Source: Bacillota bacterium
GTDB taxonomy: Bacteria; Bacillota; Clostridia; Peptostreptococcales; Anaerovoracaceae
Assembly (NCBI GenBank): GCA_016287035.1
Contig: JAEEVI010000148.1
Location: forward strand, 1-6,027
DNA length: 6,027 nucleotides
Reading direction: 5' to 3'
Of the stretch, positions 1 to 5,961 are shown one piece after another. The position numbers and the translations under genes were made by a program. Position 1 is the stretch's first letter. Every line of letters starts with the position of its first letter. Under the pieces are notes generated by a model. That model had not been told where the DNA came from. It saw only the letters and a program-made list of their open reading frames with translations, and did not search any database.

Positions 1-1
1 A

Positions 2-1267
2 AGGGAATTCGGCGAATCCACGGTATCGAAGATACTCGAGCTCGTGGAGTCTGCGAGCTCCAGAAAGTCGCGCTCGGAGGACTTCACCGCGAAGTTCGCC
101 CGCGTCTACACGCCCGCGGTCTGCATAGGAGCGCTCGCGCTGGCGACAGTTCCTCCCGCGGCGAGGATGGTACTCGGAATGCCCGCCGGCTGGACGAACT
201 GGCTGTACAGGGCGCTCACGTTCCTCGTTATAAGCTGCCCCTGCGCGCTCGTTATCAGCATACCTCTCAGCTTCTTCGCCGGCATCGGCGGGGCGAGCCG
301 CGAAGGTATACTCATCAAGGGCTCCAATTACCTCGAGACTCTGTCGAAGGCTTCGATAGCGGCACTCGACAAGACCGGGACGCTCACCAGAGGCGAATTC
401 CGCGTGACGGACGTAGAAACTTCCGGAATGACGAAGGAAGAGTTGCTCGCGCTCGCTGCCGCAGCGGAGAGCGCGTCGCCCCACCCCATCGCCGCATGCA
501 TAATAAACGCATGCTCCGGCCGCGTCCCGGACGCGTCGGACATCGAAGAGCACAGCGGACTCGGAGTGACGGCGCGGGTCGGCGGACAGACGATAGCCGC
601 GGGCAACGCCGCGCTCATGCGCATGTGCGGGGCTGAGGCCCCTGAGTTCGAACGCGCGGGGACGGCGGTCCACGTCGCGGCCGGCGGCGCGTACGCGGGG
701 ACCATATACATTTCGGACGTATTGAAAGACAACGCTAAGGAAGCTGTCTCAGCCTTAAGGCGCGCGGGGATAAAGAAGACCGTCATGCTGACCGGCGACA
801 CGGGGCTTTCCGCCTCGGAAGCCGCTAAAGAGCTCGGCATCGACGAGATGTACTGCGGCCTGATGCCGCAGGATAAGGTCGCGAAGATAGAGAAGTTGCT
901 CGCGGGCAAGCCTGGGAACACCACCCTGCTGTTCGCGGGAGACGGCATAAACGACGCGCCGGTCCTGTCGCGCGCGGACGTCGGGATCGCGATGGGCGCT
1001 CTGGGCTCTGACGCGGCCATAGAGGCCGCCGACGTGGTATTGATGGATGACGATCCCATGAAGATCGCAAAAGCCGTCAGGATCGCGAAAAAATGCCTCA
1101 GGATAGTATACGAGAACATCTGGTTCGCGATCGGCGTCAAGCTCGTCTGCCTGCTTCTCGGCGCGCTCGGCATGGCCAACATGTGGATGGCGATATTCGC
1201 CGACGTCGGAGTCATGGTGCTGGCCGTGTTCAACGCGATCAGGGCGCTGTTCGTAAAGGATCTTTAG
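2..1267 (+). CDS. cadA: Heavy-metal (Zn/Cd/Pb-type) P1B ATPase, 5'-truncated by the window edge
   Basis: C-terminal 421 residues of an ATP-driven metal exporter of the inner membrane. The open frame runs off the left edge: the first residues (FGESTVSKI) are the conserved stretch just after the actuator domain, so the GTG at 44 is internal and not a start. In order I see two membrane segments with the metal-binding CPC motif (236-244), the phosphorylation motif DKTGTLT (368-388), the P1B nucleotide-domain HP motif (482-487), TGD (791-799) and GDGINDAP (938-961). Two C-terminal helices follow, with Lys at 1139 and MWMAIFADVG containing Asp at 1202. In this family the CPC plus this Lys and Asp mark the Zn2+/Cd2+/Pb2+ subgroup (ZntA/CadA) rather than copper exporters. 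The N-terminal metal-binding domain, first helices and actuator domain lie outside the window. No accessory regulator is visible. The family is certain; the exact metal is inferred. Confidence 0.95.
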   Translation, partial: REFGESTVSKILELVESASSRKSRSEDFTAKFARVYTPAVCIGALALATVPPAARMVLGMPAGWTNWLYRALTFLVISCPCALVISIPLSFFAGIGGASREGILIKGSNYLETLSKASIAALDKTGTLTRGEFRVTDVETSGMTKEELLALAAAAESASPHPIAACIINACSGRVPDASDIEEHSGLGVTARVGGQTIAAGNAALMRMCGAEAPEFERAGTAVHVAAGGAYAGTIYISDVLKDNAKEAVSALRRAGIKKTVMLTGDTGLSASEAAKELGIDEMYCGLMPQDKVAKIEKLLAGKPGNTTLLFAGDGINDAPVLSRADVGIAMGALGSDAAIEAADVVLMDDDPMKIAKAVRIAKKCLRIVYENIWFAIGVKLVCLLLGALGMANMWMAIFADVGVMVLAVFNAIRALFVKDL

Positions 1268-1291
1268 ACCGGAAAAAGCCCTCTCTTATAT

Positions 1292-1318
1292 GCGCCGTCT
1301 CCGCCGCGCTGTTTTTTT
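1292..1318 (+). terminator. Possible weak intrinsic terminator after the P-type ATPase
   Basis: About 25 bases after the ATPase stop, GCGC (1292-1295) can pair with GCGC (1306-1309) around a 10-base loop. A run of seven T (1312-1318) follows two bases later. The stem is only four G/C pairs, so the T-run is the stronger part of the evidence. The position between the ATPase stop and a new promoter fits a terminator. Confidence 0.35.
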
Positions 1319-1320
1319 AC

Positions 1321-1350
1321 TCGACAAGCCGGATCATCCAAATTTATAAT
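1321..1350 (+). promoter_or_regulatory. Sigma-70/sigma-A type promoter for the pilin-like gene
   Basis: TCGACA (1321-1326, five of six matches to TTGACA) and a perfect TATAAT (1345-1350) are separated by 18 bases. Transcription would start near 1357, leaving a leader of about 50 bases before the ATG at 1410. It lies in the AT-rich part of the only gap between the two plus-strand genes. Confidence 0.7.
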
Positions 1351-1409
1351 AAACAAGGAAAGATATCCTGTCCGAATGCCGAAGCACAGAAACGCGATCA
1401 GGAGGCAGT

Positions 1410-2099
1410 ATGCGCAGCCACGGAACGAACAAAGGCTTTACACTTATGGAGCTGCTGATTGCGGTCGCCATAATCGCGGTGCTGGTCGGCGTTGCCGTTC
1501 CTGTAATAAGCGGCAGGGTCGACAGAGCGAATGAGGCCACATGCGCGGCCAACCGGCGCTCTCTTTACGCGAAGGTCGTCTATGATCATATGCTCAACGA
1601 CAGACCGTACCAGGAAGCGTTCGACGAGTTCGTCGGCGGCGCGGAAAAGTGTCCGTGCGGAGGAGCGTTCTCATGGGAGGACAGCGGAAACGCCGGCAGG
1701 ATCGTCTGCGATTATCACGACGGCGGCGGTTCGGGAAGCGGCTCCGGAAGCGGCCCGGCAAGCGCGCCGGTCCTGCACGGGACATCCAATATGTCGGCTG
1801 AAACGTTCGGCAGGGGCGCGGTGATCCAGGACGATACAGGGACGTGCGTGATCATGTCCGGCATGTGGGCAACGTGGAGCGCGTACTCGAGCGGGACAAA
1901 GGCCGCGGCGCTCGCCGCGCAGTATAGCTCCGACGCCGTGCTGGTCGACGCGTCGGACGTCAAGGATCCCTCGTTTACCGGTACGCTGCAGGCAGGAGAT
2001 CTGTATTATGATCCCGCCTCCGATACGTATTACTACGTCAATCTCGTCTCCCAGTACGAAAGCTGGCCTAACAGCTCCTGGGTCCCTCTTCTTAAGTAG
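1410..2099 (+). CDS. Type IV pilin-like / pseudopilin protein with prepilin leader and unrecognised C-terminal domain
   Basis: A 229-residue secreted pilin-like subunit. The short basic leader MRSHGTNKG ends at a type III prepilin peptidase site, G9|F10. Glu at mature position 5 and a hydrophobic helix to about residue 32 (PVISG) follow. This is the N-methylation/assembly signature of type IV pilins and type II secretion pseudopilins. Residues 33-104 form the head region, with Cys45 and a CPCGG...CDYH pattern (Cys81, Cys83, Cys100, His103) like the CPxGG...C motif common in clostridial pilins. A Gly-Ser linker (105-116) leads to a C-terminal domain of about 110 residues rich in Tyr, Trp and Ser, with one Cys (146), which I do not recognise. 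AGGAGG at 1400-1405 lies only 4 bases before the ATG, but this start yields a proper leader. No other pilus gene (ATPase, prepilin peptidase, platform) is in the window, and promoter and terminator make it look monocistronic. It could be a minor pilin, an adhesin-like pilin or a pseudopilin. Confidence 0.88.
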   Translation: MRSHGTNKGFTLMELLIAVAIIAVLVGVAVPVISGRVDRANEATCAANRRSLYAKVVYDHMLNDRPYQEAFDEFVGGAEKCPCGGAFSWEDSGNAGRIVCDYHDGGGSGSGSGSGPASAPVLHGTSNMSAETFGRGAVIQDDTGTCVIMSGMWATWSAYSSGTKAAALAAQYSSDAVLVDASDVKDPSFTGTLQAGDLYYDPASDTYYYVNLVSQYESWPNSSWVPLLK

Positions 2100-2130
2100 G
2101 TGCCCGGATACAGACACAAAAAGAACAGCA

Positions 2131-2158
2131 CAGGCTCCCGGTATCTGCCGGGAGCCTG
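2131..2158. terminator. Strong hairpin terminator, probably bidirectional
   Basis: A perfect 11-bp stem, CAGGCTCCCGG (2131-2141) with CCGGGAGCCTG (2148-2158), closes a 6-base loop. TGTTTTA follows on the plus strand at 2161-2167. On the minus strand the hairpin is followed by a T-rich tract (complement of the A-rich stretch 2117-2125). It sits between two convergent genes, 31 bases after the pilin stop and 38 bases past the DUF3830 stop, so it can end both transcripts. Confidence 0.88.
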
Positions 2159-2196
2159 AGTGTTTTACGTAACGGTTTCTGTTCGCGCGATGCCGC

Positions 2197-2613
2197 TTAA
2201 GCCTCTTCGATCAGCAGATCCATGGCGCCCTTGTAGAGGACGTCTCTGCCCATCTGATAGAACTCGTCGAGCTTATCGGTAACGGTGATGAAATGGTTGC
2301 CGGCGAGCTGTCCGACCTTGCTGGCGAACTGGACGTTGCCGTACGCCATGATGATCTCCATCTCGCTGATCCCGCCGGGATAAACGAGGATCTCACCCTT
2401 GCTGGGGAAACTGGTGTGGTTCTCATATTCGAGTCCGTCCCACCTGGTCTCGCCGAGGGGCACCCAGACGCCCTCGCCGCTCCATCTTACGTGGATGACC
2501 TGGCTCTTGAACGGGAGAAGCTTCTTGAAAATAGCGCACGTCTTGGGAGCGAGCTCCTCTTCGAGCTTTGCCGGGAAAACACGGTCGCCGATAGTGATCT
2601 TGAGATTTGTCAT
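2197..2613 (-). CDS. DUF3830 family protein, cyclophilin-like fold, function unknown
   Basis: A small cytoplasmic protein of 138 residues, with no signal peptide or membrane segment. The order LAPKTC (21-26), VIHVRWSGEGVWVP (39-52), ENHTSFP (64-70), GEILVYPGG (73-81), MAYG (89-92) and a C-terminal helix ending YKGAMDLLIEE matches the DUF3830 family as I remember it. That family is placed in the cyclophilin-like superfamily; no biochemical role is established that I know of. I chose the ATG at 2611-2613 because TCCTCC at 2621-2626 (GGAGGA on the coding strand) lies 7 bases upstream. An upstream in-frame ATG at 2670 would add 19 residues (MRRCICFK...), but it lacks a ribosome binding site and would cover leader palindromes. 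The gene lies 163 bases downstream of the transporter on the same strand, with its own promoter candidate in the gap. Co-transcription by read-through is possible. Confidence 0.8.
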   Translation of the reverse strand: MTNLKITIGDRVFPAKLEEELAPKTCAIFKKLLPFKSQVIHVRWSGEGVWVPLGETRWDGLEYENHTSFPSKGEILVYPGGISEMEIIMAYGNVQFASKVGQLAGNHFITVTDKLDEFYQMGRDVLYKGAMDLLIEEA

Positions 2614-2642
2614 TCTTACTTCCTCCTTGATGCTGAACAACA

Positions 2643-2656
2643 ATGCTTTAAAGCAT
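2643..2656. repeat. 14-bp perfect palindrome in the DUF3830 leader
   Basis: ATGCTTTAAAGCAT is a perfect palindrome 17 bases upstream of the DUF3830 ribosome binding site and downstream of the predicted transcription start. It could be a repressor operator or a small RNA hairpin. The AT-rich core without a loop favours protein binding, but this is an inference. Confidence 0.4.
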
Positions 2657-2666
2657 ATACAACGCC

Positions 2667-2687
2667 GCATCCTCCGCAGCCGGATGC
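2667..2687 (-). repeat. Small inverted repeat in the DUF3830 leader
   Basis: GCATCC (2667-2672) and GGATGC (2682-2687) are complementary across a 9-base spacer, just downstream of the predicted transcription start. It could form a 5' stabilising RNA hairpin. A six-base stem may also occur by chance. Confidence 0.3.
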
Positions 2688-2705
2688 ATTCGCTAATATA
2701 TATAA

Positions 2706-2734
2706 ATTCTATGTCAAACAGGCTTCATAATCAA
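2706..2734 (-). promoter_or_regulatory. Candidate promoter for the DUF3830 gene
   Basis: On the minus strand, TTGATT (complement of 2729-2734) and TAGAAT (complement of 2706-2711) are spaced by exactly 17 bases. They match the consensus at four and five of six positions. Transcription would start near 2699, giving a leader of about 85 bases. A TTGACA lies between the two boxes but has no well-spaced -10 partner. Confidence 0.5.
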
Positions 2735-2750
2735 CACAAATTTGCGTATT

Positions 2751-2775
2751 CGGCCCGTCCGCCGGAAGACGGCCG
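2751..2775 (-). terminator. Possible weak hairpin terminator directly after the transporter stop
   Basis: CGGCC-C-GTC (2751-2759) can pair with GACGGCCG (2768-2775), giving 8 pairs with one bulged C and an 8-base loop. It starts 1 base after the transporter stop codon. No clear T-run follows on the minus strand, so it may only be a 3'-end stabilising or attenuating hairpin that lets some transcription continue into DUF3830. Confidence 0.3.
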
Positions 2776-2776
2776 T

Positions 2777-4144
2777 TCATATCTTTATGATCCCGAACGC
2801 GCCCGCGACGGAGCTGAGGAATATCACGACGACGAACGCCTTGCAGACGTATCTGATCATAAACGAGAATATCCTCCTTCCGCCGAAGCCGTTTCCCTCG
2901 AGCGTCAATTCGTCCCCGACGGCGTCCGTGCCGAGCCAGCGCGTAACGAGAACGCAGACGCCAAGCGCCGCCACCGGCATCATAACGGAATTGGTCAGGA
3001 AATCGAAGAAGTCCAGCAGCTGCATCCCAAGCAGCCTGACGCTCTCCAAAGGCCCGTATCCCAGGCACGAAAGCGAGCCGAGCACGGCCATCACCGCGCA
3101 CATGAGCGCGGCTCCCCCGCTGCGGCTCCAGCCGAACTCGTCAGAGAACGTCGACACCGCGGCCTCCATCAGAGCTATCGCGCTGGTGAGCGCCGCGAAG
3201 AGCACGAGAACGAAGAAAAGGATCCCTATCAGGCGTCCGAATCCCATGCTCGCGAAGATCTTCGGCATTGTCACGAACATGAGCGACGGGCCTGCCTTCA
3301 GCTGAGCGGGATCGCCGCCGGAAAACGCGAACACGGCCGGGATTATCATGAGCCCGGACATCACCGCGATGCCCGTATCGAAGAGCTCCACCTGGAGCGT
3401 GGACTTTTCGATGCTGATATCCTTGTTCATATAGGAGCCGAACGTTATCAGTATCCCCATGGCGATAGACAGCGAATAGAACATCTGCCCCATCGCGGCT
3501 ACGACGGTCATCCAGGAGAAATCCCGGGGATTGGGGACTAGGAAATAGCGGACTCCCGCCAGCGCGCCGGGCCGCGTTACCGAGTAGCCGGCTATGATGA
3601 CCGCGAGGATCACCAGCACAGGCATCATGAAGCTCGACACGCGCTCTATGCCGTTCTCCACGCCCATGAACACGACGATCATGACGAGCGCGGCGAAGAC
3701 GAAGAACCACAGGAGCGGCGACACCGCGTCGGAAATGAAGTCCGCAAAGAAGCCGTCGTCCGCGATGATCTCCGGAGAGGTGCGTATGAATTCGAACAGA
3801 TACTTACATACCCATCCGCCGATCACGGAATAGTAAGGCACGATGAGCATCGGCACGATCGCGTTGATCCAGCCGCCGGCGCGCATCAGGCGGCTGTCAG
3901 ACAGAGACGCGAAAGCGCCCACGGGGCTCCTGCGCGTACGCCTTCCTACGGCCGTCTCCGCTATTATCATCGTATAGCCGAAAGTAAGCGCCAGCACTAT
4001 ATATACCAGCAAAAATATGCCGCCTCCGTATTTCGCGGCGAGATACGGAAAGCGCCATATATTTCCCAGGCCTACGGACGCTCCCGCGGCTGAGAGCACG
4101 AAACCGAGCTTGCCTGAAAATGAGTCTCTTTTCTTTTTTTCCAA
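2777..4144 (-). CDS. Sodium-dependent amino-acid transporter, NSS/SNF family (LeuT fold)
   Basis: A 455-residue sodium symporter of the cytoplasmic membrane. Helix 1 carries the family signature GASVGLGNIWRFPY (21-34), with the sodium/substrate-site Asn28 and gate Arg31. Helix 3 has PYY (103-105), equivalent to the LeuT substrate-gating Tyr. The unwound helix 6 reads MFYSLSIAMG (221-230). Helix 8 keeps the Na2-site pair Thr320-Ser321. I count about 11 hydrophobic segments, ending at about residue 447. This matches bacterial members such as Tyt1 and MhsT rather than the 12 of LeuT. Asp256 in helix 7 may serve the chloride-independent acidic role; that is a guess. The start is TTG (complement of 4142-4144), with GGAGG (complement of 4150-4154) 5 bases upstream, followed by the expected basic MEKKKRD tail. 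The substrate cannot be read off. The neighbouring Trp-regulated trpB2 makes tryptophan or another hydrophobic amino acid plausible. A strong terminator and a separate promoter separate the two genes. Confidence 0.95.
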   Translation of the reverse strand: MEKKKRDSFSGKLGFVLSAAGASVGLGNIWRFPYLAAKYGGGIFLLVYIVLALTFGYTMIIAETAVGRRTRRSPVGAFASLSDSRLMRAGGWINAIVPMLIVPYYSVIGGWVCKYLFEFIRTSPEIIADDGFFADFISDAVSPLLWFFVFAALVMIVVFMGVENGIERVSSFMMPVLVILAVIIAGYSVTRPGALAGVRYFLVPNPRDFSWMTVVAAMGQMFYSLSIAMGILITFGSYMNKDISIEKSTLQVELFDTGIAVMSGLMIIPAVFAFSGGDPAQLKAGPSLMFVTMPKIFASMGFGRLIGILFFVLVLFAALTSAIALMEAAVSTFSDEFGWSRSGGAALMCAVMAVLGSLSCLGYGPLESVRLLGMQLLDFFDFLTNSVMMPVAALGVCVLVTRWLGTDAVGDELTLEGNGFGGRRIFSFMIRYVCKAFVVVIFLSSVAGAFGIIKI

Positions 4145-4157
4145 AACTTCCTCCGCC

Positions 4158-4201
4158 TTTTTATCGAATCACCGCTACATTTTAACACATAACGATAAAA
4201 A
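4158..4201. repeat. 9-bp inverted repeat flanking the transporter promoter
   Basis: TTTTTATCG (4158-4166) and CGATAAAAA (4193-4201) are perfect inverted repeats separated by 26 bases. With one extra A they extend to CCTTTTTATCG/CGATAAAAAAGG. The centre of symmetry falls at the edge of the predicted -10 hexamer of the transporter. It may be a pair of operator half-sites about three to four helical turns apart, or partly a by-product of the flanking A/T tracts. Confidence 0.45.
4179..4187 (-). promoter_or_regulatory. Extended -10 promoter for the NSS transporter
   Basis: On the minus strand, TGT-TAAAAT (complement of 4179-4187) is an extended -10 element with five of six matches to TATAAT. No good -35 box lies 16-18 bases upstream, which is typical of extended -10 promoters. 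The upstream sequence is T-rich because it is the terminator tail of trpB2. The transcript would start near 4172, about 28 bases before the TTG start. Confidence 0.5.
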
Positions 4202-4202
4202 A

Positions 4203-4240
4203 GGAATAAAAAACGAGCGCCGCCTCTTTCGAAGCGGCGC
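4203..4240 (-). terminator. Strong intrinsic terminator after trpB2
   Basis: GCGCCGC (4217-4223) and GCGGCGC (4234-4240) form a perfect 7-bp G/C stem with a 10-base loop. On the minus strand it is followed by CGTTTTTTATTCC. It lies 40 bases after the trpB2 stop and upstream of the transporter promoter, so most trpB2 transcripts should end here. Confidence 0.9.
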
Positions 4241-4280
4241 CCGCGGATCTCATACCGCCTGCGCGGATCTGTTTTCTGCC

Positions 4281-5693
4281 TTAATCCACCTTGGGAAGCG
4301 TCGCGAAGCTCGCCTGGAGCTCTTCGTCTGTCGGACGGTAGTCGTCCATCTTTCCGTCGTGGAACTTCTCGTACGCGTACATATCGAAGTAGCCCGTGCC
4401 GGTGAGGCCGAAGACGATCGTCTTGGCTTCGCCCGTCTCCTTGCAGCGCATCGCCTCGTCGATGGCGACCTTTATCGCGTGCGAGCTCTCCGGAGCGGGA
4501 AGTATGCCCTCGACGCGCGCGAACGCCTCGGCTGCCGCGAAGACCTCCGTCTGGGGGACCGAAACGGCCTCCATAAGTCCGTCGTCGTAGAGCTGCGAGA
4601 GCACCGGGCTCATTCCGTGATAGCGCAGACCGCCCGCGTGGTTCGGAGCCGGTATGAAGTTGCTTCCGAGCGTGTACATCTTCGCGAGCGGGCAGACCAT
4701 GCCGGTGTCGCAGAAATCGTAAGCGTACTTTCCTCTCGTGAAGCTCGGGCAGGACATCGGCTCGACTGCTATGATCCTGTAATCCGCTTCACCTCTGAGC
4801 TTCTCGCCCATGAACGGCGAGATGAGTCCGCCGAGGTTCGATCCGCCTCCGGCGCAGCCGACGATTATATCGGCCTTTATGCCGTACTTGTCGAGAGCCG
4901 CCTTGGTCTCGAGTCCGATGACGCTCTGGTGCAGGAGCACCTGATTGAGCACGCTGCCGAGGACGTAGCGGTAGCCCGGCGTGGACGTCGCGACCTCTAC
5001 AGCCTCGGATATAGCGCATCCGAGCGATCCGCCCGTTCCGGGATGATCGGCGAGTATCTTGCGGCCGATAGCTGTATCCATCGAGGGCGACGGCGTTACG
5101 GAAGCTCCGTAGGTGCGCATCACCTCGCGGCGGAACGGCTTCTGCTCGTAGGAGACCTTTACCATGAAGACCTTGCAGTCAAGATCGAAATAGGAGCACG
5201 CCATGCTCAGAGCCGTGCCCCACTGGCCCGCGCCCGTCTCGGTCGTCACGCCCTTGAGACCCTGCTGCTTCGCGTAATAAGCCTGAACGATGGCCGAATT
5301 GAGCTTGTGCGATCCGCTCGTGTTGTTGCCCTCGAACTTGTAATAGATCTTCGCCGGCGTGCCGAGCTTCTTCTCGAGACAGTAGGCGCGCACGAGCGGA
5401 GACGGACGGTACATCCTGTAAAAGTCCAGTATCTCCTGAGGTATGTCGATGTAGGGAGTGTCGTTGTCGAGCTCCTGCTTGATCAGCTCGTCGCAGAATA
5501 CCGCGGAGAGCTCTTCGGCCTTCATCGGCTCGTGGGTAGCGGGATTGAGCAGAGGCGCCGGCTTCGTCTTCATATCGGCGCGCAGGTTGTACCAGGCCTT
5601 CGGCATCTCGGATTCTTCCAGGTAGATCTTGTAAGGGATCTCTCCCGCGGGCTTCGTCATGTTCCCGACGGATGCTGCTCTGTTTTCTGACAT
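4281..5693 (-). CDS. trpB2: TrpB2-type tryptophan synthase beta chain (PLP-dependent)
   Basis: A cytoplasmic pyridoxal-phosphate enzyme of 470 residues. In this family it joins indole and L-serine to form L-tryptophan. SGSHKLNSA carries the PLP-binding Lys130, TETGAGQWG the catalytic Glu152, GCAGGGSN (279-286) the phosphate-binding glycine loop, and EGILPAPESSHA (395-406) the conserved beta-chain Glu402 region. The N-terminal extension (IYLEESEMPKAWYNLRADM), GSHKLN instead of GAHKIN, and the length (about 400 in ordinary TrpB1) mark the TrpB2/TrpB-like subgroup. Those proteins often work without TrpA. The ATG at 5691-5693 follows GGAGGA (complement of 5701-5706) at 7 bases. A tryptophan T-box immediately upstream supports a real tryptophan-biosynthetic role. 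No other trp gene is in the window, so indole salvage, serine deamination or partnership with distant trp genes remain open. Confidence 0.95.
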   Translation of the reverse strand: MSENRAASVGNMTKPAGEIPYKIYLEESEMPKAWYNLRADMKTKPAPLLNPATHEPMKAEELSAVFCDELIKQELDNDTPYIDIPQEILDFYRMYRPSPLVRAYCLEKKLGTPAKIYYKFEGNNTSGSHKLNSAIVQAYYAKQQGLKGVTTETGAGQWGTALSMACSYFDLDCKVFMVKVSYEQKPFRREVMRTYGASVTPSPSMDTAIGRKILADHPGTGGSLGCAISEAVEVATSTPGYRYVLGSVLNQVLLHQSVIGLETKAALDKYGIKADIIVGCAGGGSNLGGLISPFMGEKLRGEADYRIIAVEPMSCPSFTRGKYAYDFCDTGMVCPLAKMYTLGSNFIPAPNHAGGLRYHGMSPVLSQLYDDGLMEAVSVPQTEVFAAAEAFARVEGILPAPESSHAIKVAIDEAMRCKETGEAKTIVFGLTGTGYFDMYAYEKFHDGKMDDYRPTDEELQASFATLPKVD

Positions 5694-5720
5694 TTTCTTT
5701 TCCTCCTGTTAGTGTTTCTT

Positions 5721-5740
5721 CCGCAGCCGATGGTCTGCGG
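5721..5740 (-). other. RNA hairpin between the T-box terminator and the trpB2 ribosome binding site
   Basis: CCGCAG (5721-5726) pairs with CTGCGG (5735-5740). Two further C-G pairs can form past a bulged A, leaving a 3-base loop. It ends 14 bases before the trpB2 Shine-Dalgarno. It has no T-run after it, so it is not a terminator. A role in transcript stability or as an insulator of the ribosome site is possible but unproven. Confidence 0.35.
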
Positions 5741-5766
5741 ACTCGAGTTCTGCGCGCTGCTTCGGG

Positions 5767-5814
5767 AAAATAAAAAGATCCCGTCACAGCAAAACCACGA
5801 ATGCTGGGACAGGA
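5767..5814 (-). terminator. Regulated intrinsic terminator of the T-box leader
   Basis: On the minus strand, TCCTGTCCCAGCA (5814-5802) pairs with TGCTGTGACGGGA (5791-5779), with one wobble and one mismatch, around a 10-base loop. TCTTTTTATTTT follows. Its 5' arm, TCCTGTCCC, is the same sequence that completes the T-box antiterminator, so the two folds are mutually exclusive. Uncharged tRNA-Trp should favour read-through into trpB2. Confidence 0.9.
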
Positions 5815-5961
5815 GCCTGAATACAGATCCTGCGGTGCCACCCGGCTTGACGCGATAACGCGTCCACTTAACGCATACCATCATATGCTGACCTTTGATA
5901 ACGGAGAGTCCAGCTCCGTCGCCCATACTCTGCCGAAGCATTTCTGTTTGCCCTCGGAAGT

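Noticed and set aside
44..46. GTG as the true start of the P-type ATPase
   Set aside because: The frame is open to the window edge, and the residues before it (FGESTVSKILELV) are conserved family sequence. The gene is cut by the window, not N-terminally short.
328..1233. 301-codon minus-strand open frame opposite the P-type ATPase
   Set aside because: It is antisense to all ATPase signature motifs, its product is rich in Ser, Ala and Pro with no domain, and it lacks a ribosome site.
1093..1458. Plus-strand open frame bridging the ATPase end and the pilin start
   Set aside because: It is out of frame with both real genes, has an Arg-rich product and contains the pilin promoter. Nothing supports translation.
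1722..1757. Gly-Ser coding stretch as a tandem DNA repeat or mobile-element scar
   Set aside because: It is short, in frame, uses mixed codons, and is best explained as a protein linker. No flanking repeats are seen.
2614..2670. Upstream in-frame ATG giving a DUF3830 protein 19 residues longer
   Set aside because: No ribosome binding site precedes it. The extra residues do not fit the family N-terminus as I recall it, and the strong Shine-Dalgarno at 2621-2626 points to the ATG at 2613.
2399..3541. Long plus-strand open frame (380 codons) across the transporter region
   Set aside because: It is antisense to the NSS transporter, its product is low-complexity and rich in Arg, His and Glu, and it has no ribosome binding site. 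It is a by-product of GC-rich coding sequence.
4017..5690. 557-codon plus-strand open frame opposite trpB2
   Set aside because: The product is an Arg/Leu/Val/His-rich shadow of the trpB2 complement with no recognisable domain. The opposite strand shows all catalytic motifs of TrpB2.
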